This document shows, one piece after another, positions 1 through 8,232 of a stretch of 64,000 nt of DNA; position 1 is the stretch's first letter; the number at the start of each line of letters is the position of its first letter. This DNA comes from CAWJHE01 sp963842455 (GTDB lineage Bacteria > Chloroflexota > Anaerolineae > Anaerolineales > UBA4823), in assembly GCA_963842455.1 (NCBI GenBank), contig CAWJHE010000004.1:1-64000 (forward strand). Reading direction: 5' to 3'. Made by a program: the position numbers and the translations under genes. The notes below the pieces were generated by a model. That model saw only the letters and a list, made by a program, of their open reading frames with translations. It was not told the origin of the DNA and ran no database searches.

Positions 1-149
1 GAGAAACGATCCAGGTAGCCCAACATGGCTGCGCAGGTTCCACCCTTGAAAGCCAGGTTTTGAGCCAGGGATGGCTGGTCTACGATTTCCATCAGCAAAC
101 GATGGAGGTAGGATCGATGCAGAAGATCTTCTGGGCGTAAGTCGATCAT
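1..149 (-). CDS. AbiEii-type nucleotidyltransferase toxin, N-terminal part (cut by window edge)
   Basis: The reading frame opens at an ATG at 149-147 that overlaps the stop of the antitoxin gene (ATGA), and runs off the left edge, so only about 49 residues are visible. They include a Phe-Lys-Gly-Gly-Thr motif followed by a Leu-Asp-Arg-Phe segment, the hallmark of the AbiEii/AbiGii nucleotidyltransferase family (DUF1814). Known members add nucleotides to RNA acceptors and stop growth until neutralised by AbiEi. The tight coupling to the AbiEi-like gene supports the call. The catalytic Asp residues lie outside the window, so activity cannot be judged. Confidence 0.75.
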   Translation of the reverse strand, partial: MIDLRPEDLLHRSYLHRLLMEIVDQPSLAQNLAFKGGTCAAMLGYLDRF

Positions 150-679
150 GCATACCCTACCTGTTTTTGGATCGATCGAACCAGCTCAAATTCGATCTGC
201 GCCGTGACATCAAAATGGTAATCAGGAGCATAATAAAGCAAATCCGCCGTCGCCCGCTCTAGAGAGGCCACAAAAACCTGTTTCTCCCTAATAATACCGA
301 TCGGGTTGAACAGGTACTCATCTTTCATCTGCCGGTAACGGAAAGACCAGGCCCCCACCGTTACCTGCCTGGATTGGTCGGAGATAAATGTATAGTCATA
401 CACAACCTGGGAAAGCACCCCGGCCTGAGATAAGACAGTTTCTGTGCTCAGGTAAGCATAGCGGTGAATAATGGCGACCCCCAGCTCCAGCGGATCAAGC
501 AAATCAATAGGGATGGTGGCATACAACCCTTTATAAACCGGGAAAAGGACGCCGCTATCGATATAACGTGAAATGGTCATATACAACGTTTGCCTGTTGC
601 TGATGCCCCATAGGATTGCCAGGTCGTTAGTATGAAACAGTTTTCGATCGGATTGAAGTAGTTCGTTTATCCTATACAT
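146..679 (-). CDS. AbiEi-like antitoxin, winged-helix regulator
   Basis: A 177-residue protein with an N-terminal helix-turn-helix region (about residues 15-60, with Leu-Ala-Ile-Leu-Trp-Gly-Ile and a Tyr-Lys-Gly-Leu-Tyr turn) followed by a domain with Ser-Thr-Glu-Thr-Val-Leu, as in AbiEi family antitoxins of type IV toxin-antitoxin systems. Such proteins repress their own promoter and neutralise the AbiEii nucleotidyltransferase. The downstream toxin frame overlaps by four bases, so translation is coupled. A perfect palindrome covers the start codon (see 667-694), consistent with autorepression. Length is slightly short for the family (usually near 200 residues or more). Confidence 0.8.
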   Translation of the reverse strand: MYRINELLQSDRKLFHTNDLAILWGISNRQTLYMTISRYIDSGVLFPVYKGLYATIPIDLLDPLELGVAIIHRYAYLSTETVLSQAGVLSQVVYDYTFISDQSRQVTVGAWSFRYRQMKDEYLFNPIGIIREKQVFVASLERATADLLYYAPDYHFDVTAQIEFELVRSIQKQVGYA

Positions 680-694
680 TTATGTATAGGATAA
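667..694. promoter_or_regulatory. Perfect 12-bp inverted repeat over the antitoxin start codon
   Basis: TTATCCTATACA is followed after 4 bp by its exact reverse complement TGTATAGGATAA. The antitoxin ATG (679-677) lies inside the element. AbiEi proteins bind inverted repeats in their own promoters, so this is the likely operator; it could also form an mRNA hairpin hiding the start codon. Confidence 0.7.
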
Positions 695-880
695 CGCAGC
701 ACTAACTGAAAGTCAATAGCCTTCACCCTGCCCCTCCCCACCATCAATGACCTGACACTTTGGTCGAGGGGAAGGGAAAGAAGCTAAGAATTCATCCAGA
801 TTGTTCAAAGGCGCAAACATCCACATATTCGGAACGAGCAGCCACAATACTAACCTCACTTTTTAGATAAGCCCATCGCA

Positions 881-963
881 CCTCGTATGTTATGCAAAAT
901 GATCTGAGCGATAGGTTTTCAACGAAATCTCTGCAGACTCTGCGGCTTTGCGAGAGATCAAAA
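881..963 (+). repeat. Solitary copy of the 84-96 bp intergenic repeat found at 6360-6660
   Basis: Shares the blocks ATGCAAAATGATCTG, GATAGG-TTTTCAA and CTCTGCGG-CTTTGCGAGAGATCAAA in the same order and orientation as the tandem units at 6360-6660, with about 15-20 percent divergence by eye. It sits in a roughly 600-bp stretch without an intact gene. Confidence 0.7.
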
Positions 964-1038
964 ATGATAAACCTCTCAATCTCCTCTGGCACTGTATCGC
1001 CGCTGCCTAGCAAATGATGCCCCCCACTGGGAATTCTA

Positions 1039-1262
1039 TCAAGCCAACAGGCCCAATTTATCCTCAATAACCTCCTGATAGTTCTGAATAAAGCCATCGA
1101 GTTCTTCATGTGACTCTACAAAAGCCGATAAATCCAAGAATACGTCCTGTCGTCTAATAGAAAGCGCGCCGACAGCCAGATGCCAAAAGGGCTCATCTGG
1201 CCGTGGCCGGAGATACCTAGCTTTCGATCACATGAATCTGATCGCCATAAACCGTGCAGAAA
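1039..1262 (-). pseudogene. Remnant of an unrecognised small gene
   Basis: The stretch from 680 to 1283 has no intact gene. Within it, the minus strand has a frame of natural-looking composition ending at 1039 (C-terminus near Gln-Glu-Val-Ile-Glu-Asp-Lys-Leu-Gly-Leu-Leu-Ala), acidic and Leu-rich, but no start codon. A second frame just upstream continues it after an apparent one-base shift near 1220. I do not recognise the family. An overlapping 105-codon frame at 792-1109 looks like a shadow because it runs through the repeat copy. Confidence 0.3.
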
Positions 1263-1283
1263 AAAACGCTCAACGGGAGCAGG

Positions 1284-1802
1284 CTATCCTAAGCGAGGAT
1301 AAAGCTCCTCTGCCCACAGGCGGATAGCCCCCCAGTCGCGGTGGTCGCCTTCTTTCCAGGCGCCAAACAGCACGCTCAGGCGGAACTTGAACCGGTCCCC
1401 AAAAGAGGGGATTTTTTGGATATCCAGGACGCCGGCGAACAGACCCTCACTGACCGGTTTCACCCTGGCACGCACCGGCGCCATCCAGGCTGCCACATGC
1501 TGGCGGTATTGGGAGGCATTCTTCATCGCCAGGGTCATGCACACCAGGAAAGTAGCCACCGGTACTCGGGATAACTCCACCTGGTGCGCTTCGACAAATT
1601 GCAGGGCATCCGGCAGCCACTGGGCGCCATTGATAGCGCTGCCAAGCACAACAGCATGGTAGGGTGAGAGATCACGGACGGCTTTTACCGGCAGCACATC
1701 AACCTGCGCTCCGCATTCAGTTAGGGTCTTACCAATCGCTTCAGCCACACCGGCCGTGGCGCCAAAGCGGCTGGCGTAGGCAACCAGAATTTTCTCAGTC
1801 AT
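1284..1802 (-). CDS. Flavodoxin-domain protein (HemG/BfmX-like)
   Basis: A 172-residue soluble protein beginning with the FMN-binding loop of flavodoxins, Ala-Ser-Arg-Phe-Gly-Ala-Thr at residues 10-16, then a Val-Val-Leu-Gly-Ser-Ala-Ile strand-turn (about 51-57). The layout resembles menaquinone-dependent protoporphyrinogen oxidase HemG and other flavodoxin-domain redox proteins. It is preceded by a GAAAGGA ribosome-binding site and lies 16 bp after the DUF4386-like gene, so it is the last gene of a minus-strand run of membrane proteins. The exact substrate cannot be told; heme synthesis genes are absent nearby. Confidence 0.75.
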   Translation of the reverse strand: MTEKILVAYASRFGATAGVAEAIGKTLTECGAQVDVLPVKAVRDLSPYHAVVLGSAINGAQWLPDALQFVEAHQVELSRVPVATFLVCMTLAMKNASQYRQHVAAWMAPVRARVKPVSEGLFAGVLDIQKIPSFGDRFKFRLSVLFGAWKEGDHRDWGAIRLWAEELYPRLG

Positions 1803-1818
1803 GGATCATTTCCTTTCG

Positions 1819-2547
1819 TTAAGCGCTGTGCGCAGAAAACAGCCTGAATGCTATCAAAATATGGTAAATCATCAAGGCCAAACCGCCTATCAAAGATGTT
1901 AGCATGGCTGTCGAAAAAAGCTGCGGGGAAAAGGCGGCTAAGGTGAAAAAGATGAGCATACAGGTGAAACCCAGGATGCCAAGCCAGGCTATCTTCTTGC
2001 TGAATACCCCGGCGCGTAATAACACCAGTGCCATGATCAAGCCGCCTAATTGGGTGTAACCCAGCCCCATAAAAGTGCCAGGGGTCAGATCCGCGCCCTG
2101 CGCCAGTGCTGCCCTTGCTGCTTCTTCCAGGAAAACCCTTTGTGAATCGGATGCCAGCGCATATTGACTGCTGATTGCCAACATGGAGAAAACCGTGTTG
2201 CTCGAGATATAGATGGCGACCCCGATGAAGTAGAGTGTAGCTGCTAACCCGGCAAAGGCTGGGTTGGTCTGCCGGTGAACGTGAAATAATGCCAGGTAGA
2301 CCGGAATGCCCAGGCTGAGCGTGATGATATTAATCAAGCCCAAATTGCTGAGAGCCGTGATAGGACTGGTTTCAAATAGATGAAACCAGTCAGTCACTGG
2401 AACGGCATGGTTTGACGCGGCCTCTCCAGCGGCCATAGACAATATCGTATCAGCAATCCCCGCCGCCACGATCAACAAAGCTGCTAGCCCGGCGATGGTG
2501 TAAAAGTTTTTCCAATGTGAATCAACGCTGATTTTGGTTGTACTCAT
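1819..2547 (-). CDS. DUF4386-like integral membrane protein
   Basis: A 242-residue protein with six predicted membrane segments and a short loop rich in Asp-Trp-Phe-His-Leu-Phe-Glu between the first two. Spacing and the pattern Leu-Gly-Ile-Pro-Val-Tyr-Leu-Ala-Leu-Phe resemble DUF4386 proteins, whose role is unknown. Its start overlaps the end of the upstream gene by four bases (ATGA), so the two are co-translated. No catalytic residues are evident. Confidence 0.6.
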   Translation of the reverse strand: MSTTKISVDSHWKNFYTIAGLAALLIVAAGIADTILSMAAGEAASNHAVPVTDWFHLFETSPITALSNLGLINIITLSLGIPVYLALFHVHRQTNPAFAGLAATLYFIGVAIYISSNTVFSMLAISSQYALASDSQRVFLEEAARAALAQGADLTPGTFMGLGYTQLGGLIMALVLLRAGVFSKKIAWLGILGFTCMLIFFTLAAFSPQLFSTAMLTSLIGGLALMIYHILIAFRLFSAHSA

Positions 2548-3365
2548 GCTGTTAAAGCCTCCTTTGGGCCAGATTTCATGTTAAAGAATAGAAACAGACT
2601 GGCGGTCAAGCCTAATGCCGTCAAGGTTCCCCACAAAGGTATTTCGTTAGTTTCAGTTACTCCCCGACTTAAAGCCAGATAACTATTGAAACCCAAGACC
2701 AGGGTGTACAAGGGTCCTTTTACACTCAGAATGCCAGCAATCACAAATCCCCAAGGCTGGCGTTTCAATAACCAAACTGCAGCTACGATTAACCAGGGAA
2801 TGAGCAGGGTCAGATCCAGGGCAAAGACCACGTTGGTCGGATGCCCAGCCAAGATCACAATTGCCGGAAGCTGACCCGTGATGATAAAGTTAAGCGATTG
2901 AAGAATATATACCAGGCTTAAGCCAGCCGCCACGAAGAGGAAGTAGCCTGCGATCCACTTAACGGGTGTGTGTTTAGAAAATTGCTGCTGAATGGCTGGC
3001 AAGTCTAAATTTACCAGCCCCAGGATCAAGGCAAAGATCGATAATCCAAGCAAAGCAGCATACACCAGGAAGAAGGCATTGAACGCCGCGCCAAACAAAT
3101 AAAAGGCATAGTTGTAAAGCATATAATCCAGCATTCCCAACCAGATCAGCTGGGCTTTGAGCGAGCCGCGTCTGGAAGTAACCATCGCCAGGGTTAGAAT
3201 TGGGATGGCCAGGAATAAGGTGATTAAATCATTGCCAAACCAGGTGGTTGTCACAAAACGATTATCGCGATAGAGGTTATCGAACAAAAGCCCCCCAGCG
3301 GAAGCAATCAAGGCTAGCACAACGATAGCTATCGATAACCAGAGAACGGATTTAGATGTTGCCAA
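2544..3365 (-). CDS. Uncharacterised polytopic membrane protein
   Basis: About 273 residues with eight probable membrane segments; no motif that I recognise. I chose a TTG start at 3365 because a GGAGGG ribosome-binding site lies about eight bases upstream; a longer form from the TTG at 3380 would have no site. It overlaps the next gene (ATGA) and follows the broken gene at 3400-4008 by about 35 bp, so all belong to one transcript that probably begins near the TetR gene. Confidence 0.6.
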   Translation of the reverse strand: MATSKSVLWLSIAIVVLALIASAGGLLFDNLYRDNRFVTTTWFGNDLITLFLAIPILTLAMVTSRRGSLKAQLIWLGMLDYMLYNYAFYLFGAAFNAFFLVYAALLGLSIFALILGLVNLDLPAIQQQFSKHTPVKWIAGYFLFVAAGLSLVYILQSLNFIITGQLPAIVILAGHPTNVVFALDLTLLIPWLIVAAVWLLKRQPWGFVIAGILSVKGPLYTLVLGFNSYLALSRGVTETNEIPLWGTLTALGLTASLFLFFNMKSGPKEALTA

Positions 3366-3399
3366 TATGGGACCCTCCAAAGATTTCGAAATTACTTTC

Positions 3400-4008
3400 C
3401 TATTCAGAATTTTTTATATGTTTTTTGTAAAAGTGTTCAGCAAACCAGACCAGGAGGAACATCAAGACCAAAACTTCGGCAAAACCTACCGAAGCCAGCA
3501 ATGGCAGTGAGAGTTGATCCTTTACCAAAGTGACAAGTTGCCCCATCGGTTGTAGATTCTTTAGTGAAAACCAAGCCAACGGGTTAACCATCCAGAATAT
3601 ACGCCAGCCAGGATGCCAAGATTGATCACCACCCCCATGATCAGCCATGGATGCCAGTAAAGCCCAAGCAGCAGTAAGGATAGAGCTGATCCAATCACCG
3701 CGAAGGTTTGCCAGGCAGCGCTTAATCCCGGGAAACCCAATAAACCGATCGCCGCTACAATAAAAAACACCAGGGAGACCAGCCATAACATCCAGCCAAC
3801 GGCTCGAACAAGACTATCACCTAATCCAAAGCGGCTGATCGGCCAGGCCGGGTCCACATTCGGTCGCCACCAGGCAGGCAGGTAAGGCGTACGCAACGCG
3901 CCAGGCTGAGGCACAGGAACAGTCGCCAGGCTCATGGCTATCAATCCATGCAGCACTAGAAAGACAGCAAATATCGATCCGAAGGCTTTGTGAATTCATG
4001 TAAGCATT
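3400..4008 (-). pseudogene. Broken small membrane-protein gene (early stop plus frameshift)
   Basis: After an AGGATA site, an ATG at 4008 opens a frame that meets TGA at codon 4, then continues openly as Ile-His-Lys-Ala-Phe-Gly-Ser-Ile-Phe and a hydrophobic segment. A second lesion near 3600 moves the frame, after which the protein would continue through Pro-Leu-Ala-Trp-Phe to a last membrane segment and a Lys-Lys-His-Ile-Lys tail ending at 3400. Reconstructed length is about 200 residues with four or five membrane segments. Family unknown. Either a pseudogene or two sequence errors. Confidence 0.55.
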
Positions 4009-4164
4009 TATCCTATCTAATTTTTTAATATACAAAATTTTTTCGGCTGCCCAGTAACCATGCAAACACAGAAGAAATAACACTTAATCATCAGACCAGT
4101 GTATTCCCCAATTTCTGGCTAGCTTGGGAGCAATTTCAATTGGATATTGGATCGGAAACTTTGT

Positions 4165-4752
4165 TTAGGGGCTTTCTGATTTTGTCAAATACGCGTCCTG
4201 GATAGCCTCCCGAAAATGGGCTGCCAGTATTCTCAAAGGGTCAGATGTGCGATGAACACGGCTGAGCAGGATGCCGCCTTCCAGGCTGACCATGATCAAA
4301 CAGGCTTTTTCTTTCGCCAGCGCCGGGCTCATTCCTGAGCTGGTCATCTTCTCTTCAAACGCAGATTGTAATTGGGCGTACACCTGCCGGCAAGCCTGGC
4401 TGATGCGCTCACTGGCAGCAGCCGACTCGATCGCTACGATGCTGAGCGGGTTGCCAGCTGAGAATTGCTTTTCCTCAATTTTGTCTGCCAGGCGTAAAAT
4501 ATAGGCATAGATCGCCTGGATTGGATCTGGATCTTTATCCAATTCTGCCCGCAAACGGTTTACCAGGATTTCTCCAGAATAGAGCACGGCCTCGCTGACA
4601 AGCTGTTCCTTGCCCTCTGGAAAATAATGGTAAAGAGAGCCCTTCGGCGCGCCGCTTTTTCGGACGATTTCGTTTAAACCAGTTGCCGGGAAGCCTTGTT
4701 TTTCAAGCAGAAAACAGGTGGCCTGGATAATTTGTTCTCGCGTGGTAGACAT
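4165..4752 (-). CDS. TetR/AcrR-family repressor (LmrA/YxaF type)
   Basis: About 195 residues. Residues 1-50 form a TetR helix-turn-helix, with Thr-Gly-Leu-Asn-Glu-Ile-Val-Arg and Pro-Lys-Gly-Ser-Leu-Tyr-His-Tyr-Phe-Pro typical of the LmrA/YxaF subgroup; the rest is the all-helical ligand domain. I place the start at 4752 because AGGA lies eight bases upstream; an alternative ATG is at 4761. A palindromic site (4787-4806) lies just upstream. The gene heads a same-strand run of membrane proteins and the flavodoxin, which it probably controls together with itself. Confidence 0.85.
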   Translation of the reverse strand: MSTTREQIIQATCFLLEKQGFPATGLNEIVRKSGAPKGSLYHYFPEGKEQLVSEAVLYSGEILVNRLRAELDKDPDPIQAIYAYILRLADKIEEKQFSAGNPLSIVAIESAAASERISQACRQVYAQLQSAFEEKMTSSGMSPALAKEKACLIMVSLEGGILLSRVHRTSDPLRILAAHFREAIQDAYLTKSESP

Positions 4753-4786
4753 CAGGAACATCCTATTGTTGCGGAATTCTCACGAT

Positions 4787-4806
4787 TATATCGACCGGTC
4801 TAATTA
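4787..4806. promoter_or_regulatory. Probable TetR-family operator
   Basis: The palindrome GACCGGTC (4793-4800) flanked by A/T-rich arms lies about 40 bp upstream of the TetR start. LmrA/YxaF boxes of Bacillus have a closely similar core (AGACC-N2-TCT), so autoregulation is a reasonable inference. Confidence 0.55.
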
Positions 4807-4918
4807 ATGTCAAGAGGTGCAATTGGCAATTTCACTTTTAGCCTGTAACGAGTATGATTTTGTAATCCGAGAGGAAATGATTGTGCAGGTATAGAAACAT
4901 CATTTTGTGCGGATACGG

Positions 4919-4924
4919 TATAAT
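4919..4924 (+). promoter_or_regulatory. TATAAT -10 box upstream of small gene
   Basis: A perfect TATAAT lies nine bases before the ATG at 4934. A transcript from it would have almost no leader. No good -35 is visible. Confidence 0.45.
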
Positions 4925-4933
4925 CTTACCATA

Positions 4934-5152
4934 ATGACGATCGATAATTGCTGGGATTTATGGAAGAGAAGGCAATTAATGACTGGCAGTGATGTCAATC
5001 GTACCCGAGCTTACTTAGCTATTGTGACCCATTTGGAACGGATAACCATGTTTCGTCCACTCGAATCAATTAAAGACACCCATCAAAGAGAACAAGCCAA
5101 AAAGTTGCGAATCTGGTTCGAAGAAAGTTTCCTTAAGGACAAGCATGAATGA
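4934..5152 (+). CDS. Small hypothetical protein
   Basis: A 72-residue Arg/Lys-rich protein with Val-Asn-Arg-Thr-Arg-Ala-Tyr-Leu-Ala and a charged helical C-terminus. I set the start at 4934, just after the -10 box, because an earlier in-frame ATG at 4907 would lie upstream of that promoter. Its stop overlaps the next start (ATGA at 5149 region), so the two small genes are coupled. I do not recognise the family. Confidence 0.4.
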   Translation: MTIDNCWDLWKRRQLMTGSDVNRTRAYLAIVTHLERITMFRPLESIKDTHQREQAKKLRIWFEESFLKDKHE

Positions 5153-5478
5153 CAATCACTGGCTGGACGGGTCTTTATATCCTGACATGGACCCACCCGA
5201 CACACTAGATACCCTACCCGAGCAGGTGGATTTCCTGGCACGTTTATGCGCTGCCTGGGATTTTGGCATCCTGCCAGAGGAAAGCACCGTTATAGGAGAT
5301 CCGCAAACCCGAATGGACTCCTGCCGTCGATGCCTGCCGTTTATTGACCTCGCCAGCCTATCATCTGTTGCGCCGCTGGCATAACCTGTCGCGCCTGCCT
5401 TATTTAGGCCAGGATACTCGCCTACATTCGCGACGATCCCTGCCTGTCCCAGGTATAAACCCATGTCTCAAAATATGA
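5145..5478 (+). pseudogene. Small hypothetical protein, probably frameshifted
   Basis: The frame from ATG 5145 reads an acidic, Pro/Asp-rich protein (Asp-Met-Asp-Pro-Pro-Asp-Thr-Leu) and stops at 5384. From about 5300 the +1 frame looks better (Pro-Glu-Trp-Thr-Pro-Ala-Val-Asp, then Pro-Ala-Tyr-His-Leu-Leu-Arg-Arg-Trp) and runs to 5478. A one-base insertion near 5295-5310 would explain this, giving roughly 110 residues. Overlaps the start of the short-chain dehydrogenase gene. Family not recognised. Confidence 0.35.
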
Positions 5479-6338
5479 AAGATAAAGATTTGCCTGGTCA
5501 CAGGCGCTACTTCGGGTATCGGCAAGGAAACGGCCGCAGCCCTGGCATCCCAGGGCGCCACAGTCGTAATCACCGGACGCCGTCAGGCCAGAATTGAGGC
5601 TAGCTGTCCAGGAGATTAGCGCCAAGACCGGCAGCCCGAATATCCATTCCCTGCAAGCCGATTTCTCCAACCTGGAAGAAGTGCAGGCGCTGGCAAACGC
5701 CTTCAAAGAGCGCTTCCAGCGGCTGGATGTTTTGGTGAATAATGCCGGCGCTTATTTCAACCGGCGCCATGAAAGGCTGGGGGAGGTCGAGCTGACCTTG
5801 GTGGTCAACCACCTGGCGCCATTTCTTTTGACCGGTCTGCTCTTGGACAGGTTGCTCTCCAGTTCACCAGCGCGTATCGTCAACGTCTCCTCCGGCGCGC
5901 ATCATTATGACAAGCATGGATTTCAATAACCTGGGCTTTCAACGCGGTTATTTTGGGCTAAAAGCCTATGCCCGCTCCAAACTGGCCAATATCCTATTCA
6001 CCTATGAGCTCGACCGCCGGTTGGGAAAGAACGGGGTCACGGTCAACGCTGTGCACCCAGGGCAGGTCACCACCGACATCTGGCGCACCAACTTCTCAAT
6101 TTTTGGACCCCTCGTCCAATGGCTGATCAGCTTGAATGCCCTAACACCCGAACAAGGAGCGCAGCCAGTAATACACCTGGCTTCATCTCCGCAAGCCGAG
6201 GGTATCTCCGGGAAATATTTTAACCGCATGAAAGTCCAGAAATCCTCTGCAATATCCTACGATGAAGTCCTGGCACAGCGTCTTTGGGGCGAGAGTGAGC
6301 GCCTGACAGGTTACCACTACCCTGAGATTACCTGTTAA
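5463..6338 (+). pseudogene. Short-chain dehydrogenase/reductase with three frameshifts
   Basis: Reconstructed, this is a classical SDR of about 290 residues: Thr-Gly-Ala-Thr-Ser-Gly-Ile-Gly (NAD(P) loop), Asn-Asn-Ala-Gly, the catalytic Ser in Val-Asn-Val-Ser-Ser, and Tyr-Ala-Arg-Ser-Lys (YxxxK). It resembles retinol dehydrogenase-like SDRs. The pieces lie in three successive frames, each change being +1: near 5487, near 5593 and near 5903. Removing one base at each point restores a continuous protein. All catalytic residues survive, so the lesions are recent or are sequence errors. Confidence 0.75.
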
Positions 6339-6359
6339 TTCTCTGGAAAAAGCTTGGCA

Positions 6360-6660
6360 CCTTGTAGGTCATGCAAAATGGTCTGTGTAATAAGCTTTCA
6401 AAAAAACTCTGCGGATCTGCGAGAGATCAAAAAGCTCAACGTACCTTGTGGGTCATGCAAAATGATCTGTGAGATAGGCTTTCAAAAAAAGCTCTGCGGA
6501 CTCTGCGGCTCTGCGAGAGAACAAAATTCTCAACGTACCTTGCGGATCATGCAAAATGATCTGTGAGATAGGCTTTCAATAAAAAGTTCTGCGGACTCTG
6601 CGGCTCTGCGAGAGATAAGAAAATCTTTGCGTACTTTGCGACTTTGCGAGAAATAACCAA
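6360..6660 (+). repeat. Tandem array of 84-96 bp units
   Basis: Three units start with CCTTG-GG-TCATGCAAAATG at 6360, 6444 and 6538 and end with CAACGTA or TTTGCGTA; a fourth is cut short at about 6634-6660. Each has TGATCTGTGAGATAGGCTTTCA and then short heptamer-like repeats of the type CTCTGCGG and CTTTGCGAG. Units differ at about 5-15 percent of positions. No protein-coding frame is convincing. The 6339-6706 gap contains nothing else I can identify. Confidence 0.8.
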
Positions 6661-6706
6661 CTAAAGTTTGTGCTACATAAAGGCTTTGCGAAAGATCAAA
6701 AAAATT

Positions 6707-7682
6707 ATGTCTTACATCACCTGGCTACGCCGGCATATCGGCAATCAAAAAACGATCCTGGTTTACACCAGCGTGGTGCTACAGGACTCCCAAGGCAGGG
6801 TTTTGCTGCAGCGGCGCACCGATATAGATATCTGGGGGCTACCAGGCGGCATCCTGGAGCCGGGTGAAACCCTGCTTGAATGCGCTCAGCGTGAATTGTT
6901 CGAAGAGACTGGCTTAACTGCTGGAGAGATGCGCCTGGTGGGGGTGTACAGCGAGCCCTGTTATGATGCGATCTACCCCAATGGCGACCAGGTGCAGCAA
7001 TACACAGTCTGCTTTCAAGCCCAGGTGAATGGCGGCGAGATGCGCGCAGATGGCGATCGAAACCAGCGCCCTGGCCTTCATGGCGCCAGACGAAATTCCC
7101 TATGCTGAGCTGCCAAATTTTTACCAGGCCATGTTAACAGATGCCCTCCACAGACCAGGGGCTAACGGTTATCAACCCGCGTTCACGCCACCCGTTTCGC
7201 AATCGCTGCTGGTCAATCCCATTGAAGTCGTCCGCCCCTTGATCGGTAATGCCCTCTATGTTGGCGCAGGCGCCATAGCCGTGGTGAAGCGAGCGGACGG
7301 AAAATTGTTAGTTGTACGCCGCACGGATAACGGCGAATGGTCCTTGCCAGGCGGCTTTTTGCATATGGGGGAAAACGCAGCCAACGCTGCCCAACGCGAA
7401 GTGCTGGAAGAGACTGGCCTCCACATCCAGATCCAGCGCCTGATGGGTGTCTTTTCACCCGCCTATAACTGGGTCTATCCCAACGGCGACCAGGTGCACG
7501 CAGTGGTATCCGTTTTTAAAGCTATCCCTACCGGCGGCGTGGAAAAGGCTGACCAGGTCGAAACCAGCCAGGTGGGATGGATGCACCCACAGGAGCTGGC
7601 AAGCTTATCAACCCTACCCATTCTAAAAGAACTCAACCAGGCAGTTATCTCCCATCTGAACCAGGGTGTATTTATCCACTAG
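6707..7682 (+). CDS. Double Nudix hydrolase (one frameshift)
   Basis: Two complete Nudix boxes occur in one gene: Gly-Gly-Ile-Leu-Glu-Pro-Gly-Glu through Arg-Glu-Leu-Phe-Glu-Glu-Thr-Gly in the first half, and Gly-Gly-Phe-Leu-His-Met-Gly-Glu through Arg-Glu-Val-Leu-Glu-Glu-Thr-Gly in the second. The first half ends at the linker Met-Arg-Ala-Asp-Gly-Asp, where a single extra C (about 7058) moves the frame; deleting it gives Asp-Glu-Thr-Ser-Ala-Leu-Ala and a fused 325-residue protein. Nudix enzymes cleave nucleoside diphosphates linked to other groups; the substrate is unknown. Start chosen at the Met-Ser-Tyr-Ile ATG at 6707. Confidence 0.8.
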
Positions 7683-7699
7683 CGCGGAATTACGAGAGT

Positions 7700-8030
7700 C
7701 CATCTCAACCATAGGTGAGACTGCTTCGCACAGACCGCTCCTAATGACAACTGTCATTGCGAACGAAGTGAAGCAATCTCTCCTCTCGACTGGCGCTGTG
7801 ATTGCTTCGCACAGAACGCTCGCAATGACGCGCACTGACAGCACATGCATGTAACGCAAACTGGCGCATGCTCCTAATGACAAGCGTTATTGCGAGGATA
7901 GCGCTCTTTGCCCGGAGGTCAGCGTTCATTGCTGACCCAGCACTCTCTCCTCTCGACTGGCGCTGAGATTGCTTCGCACAGACCGCTCGCAATGACGCGC
8001 ACTGGCAGCACATGCATGTAACGCAAACTG
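7700..8030 (+). repeat. Intergenic palindromic repeat, two 86-bp direct copies
   Basis: An 86-bp block occurs at 7778-7863 and 7945-8030, period 167 bp, with only three or four differences. It contains GATTGCTTCGCACAGA-CGCTCGCAATGAC, whose reverse complement is found in the repeats at 18804-19152. Upstream half-copies (7709-7768) have inverted arms (CATTGCGAACGAAGTGAAGC), so parts can fold as hairpins. The remaining bases from 7683 to 8232 show no gene. Confidence 0.8.
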
Positions 8031-8232
8031 TCAGTTTGCGGATTTGCTGCAGGCAAATACCCTGTTCACACCATCGCAAGGAATCATCAGCAGCGGCGTG
8101 CTTCTCAACTCATAGCTTGAAACAAACTGAAGTTGTTATACATCTAATGATACAATTTAATCCCCTGTCACAATGGCAGGCCGGGCGGTGTTAATCTATT
8201 AGAAACACCGAACCTGCGTGCCGAGGCCGGTC

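Noticed and set aside
792..1109. 105-codon minus-strand frame
   Set aside because: It runs straight through the intergenic repeat at 881-963, has no ribosome site, and a better-looking frame overlaps its 5' part.
6360..6660. CRISPR array
   Set aside because: Units of 84-96 bp are repeated throughout with no unique spacers, and no cas genes occur in the window.
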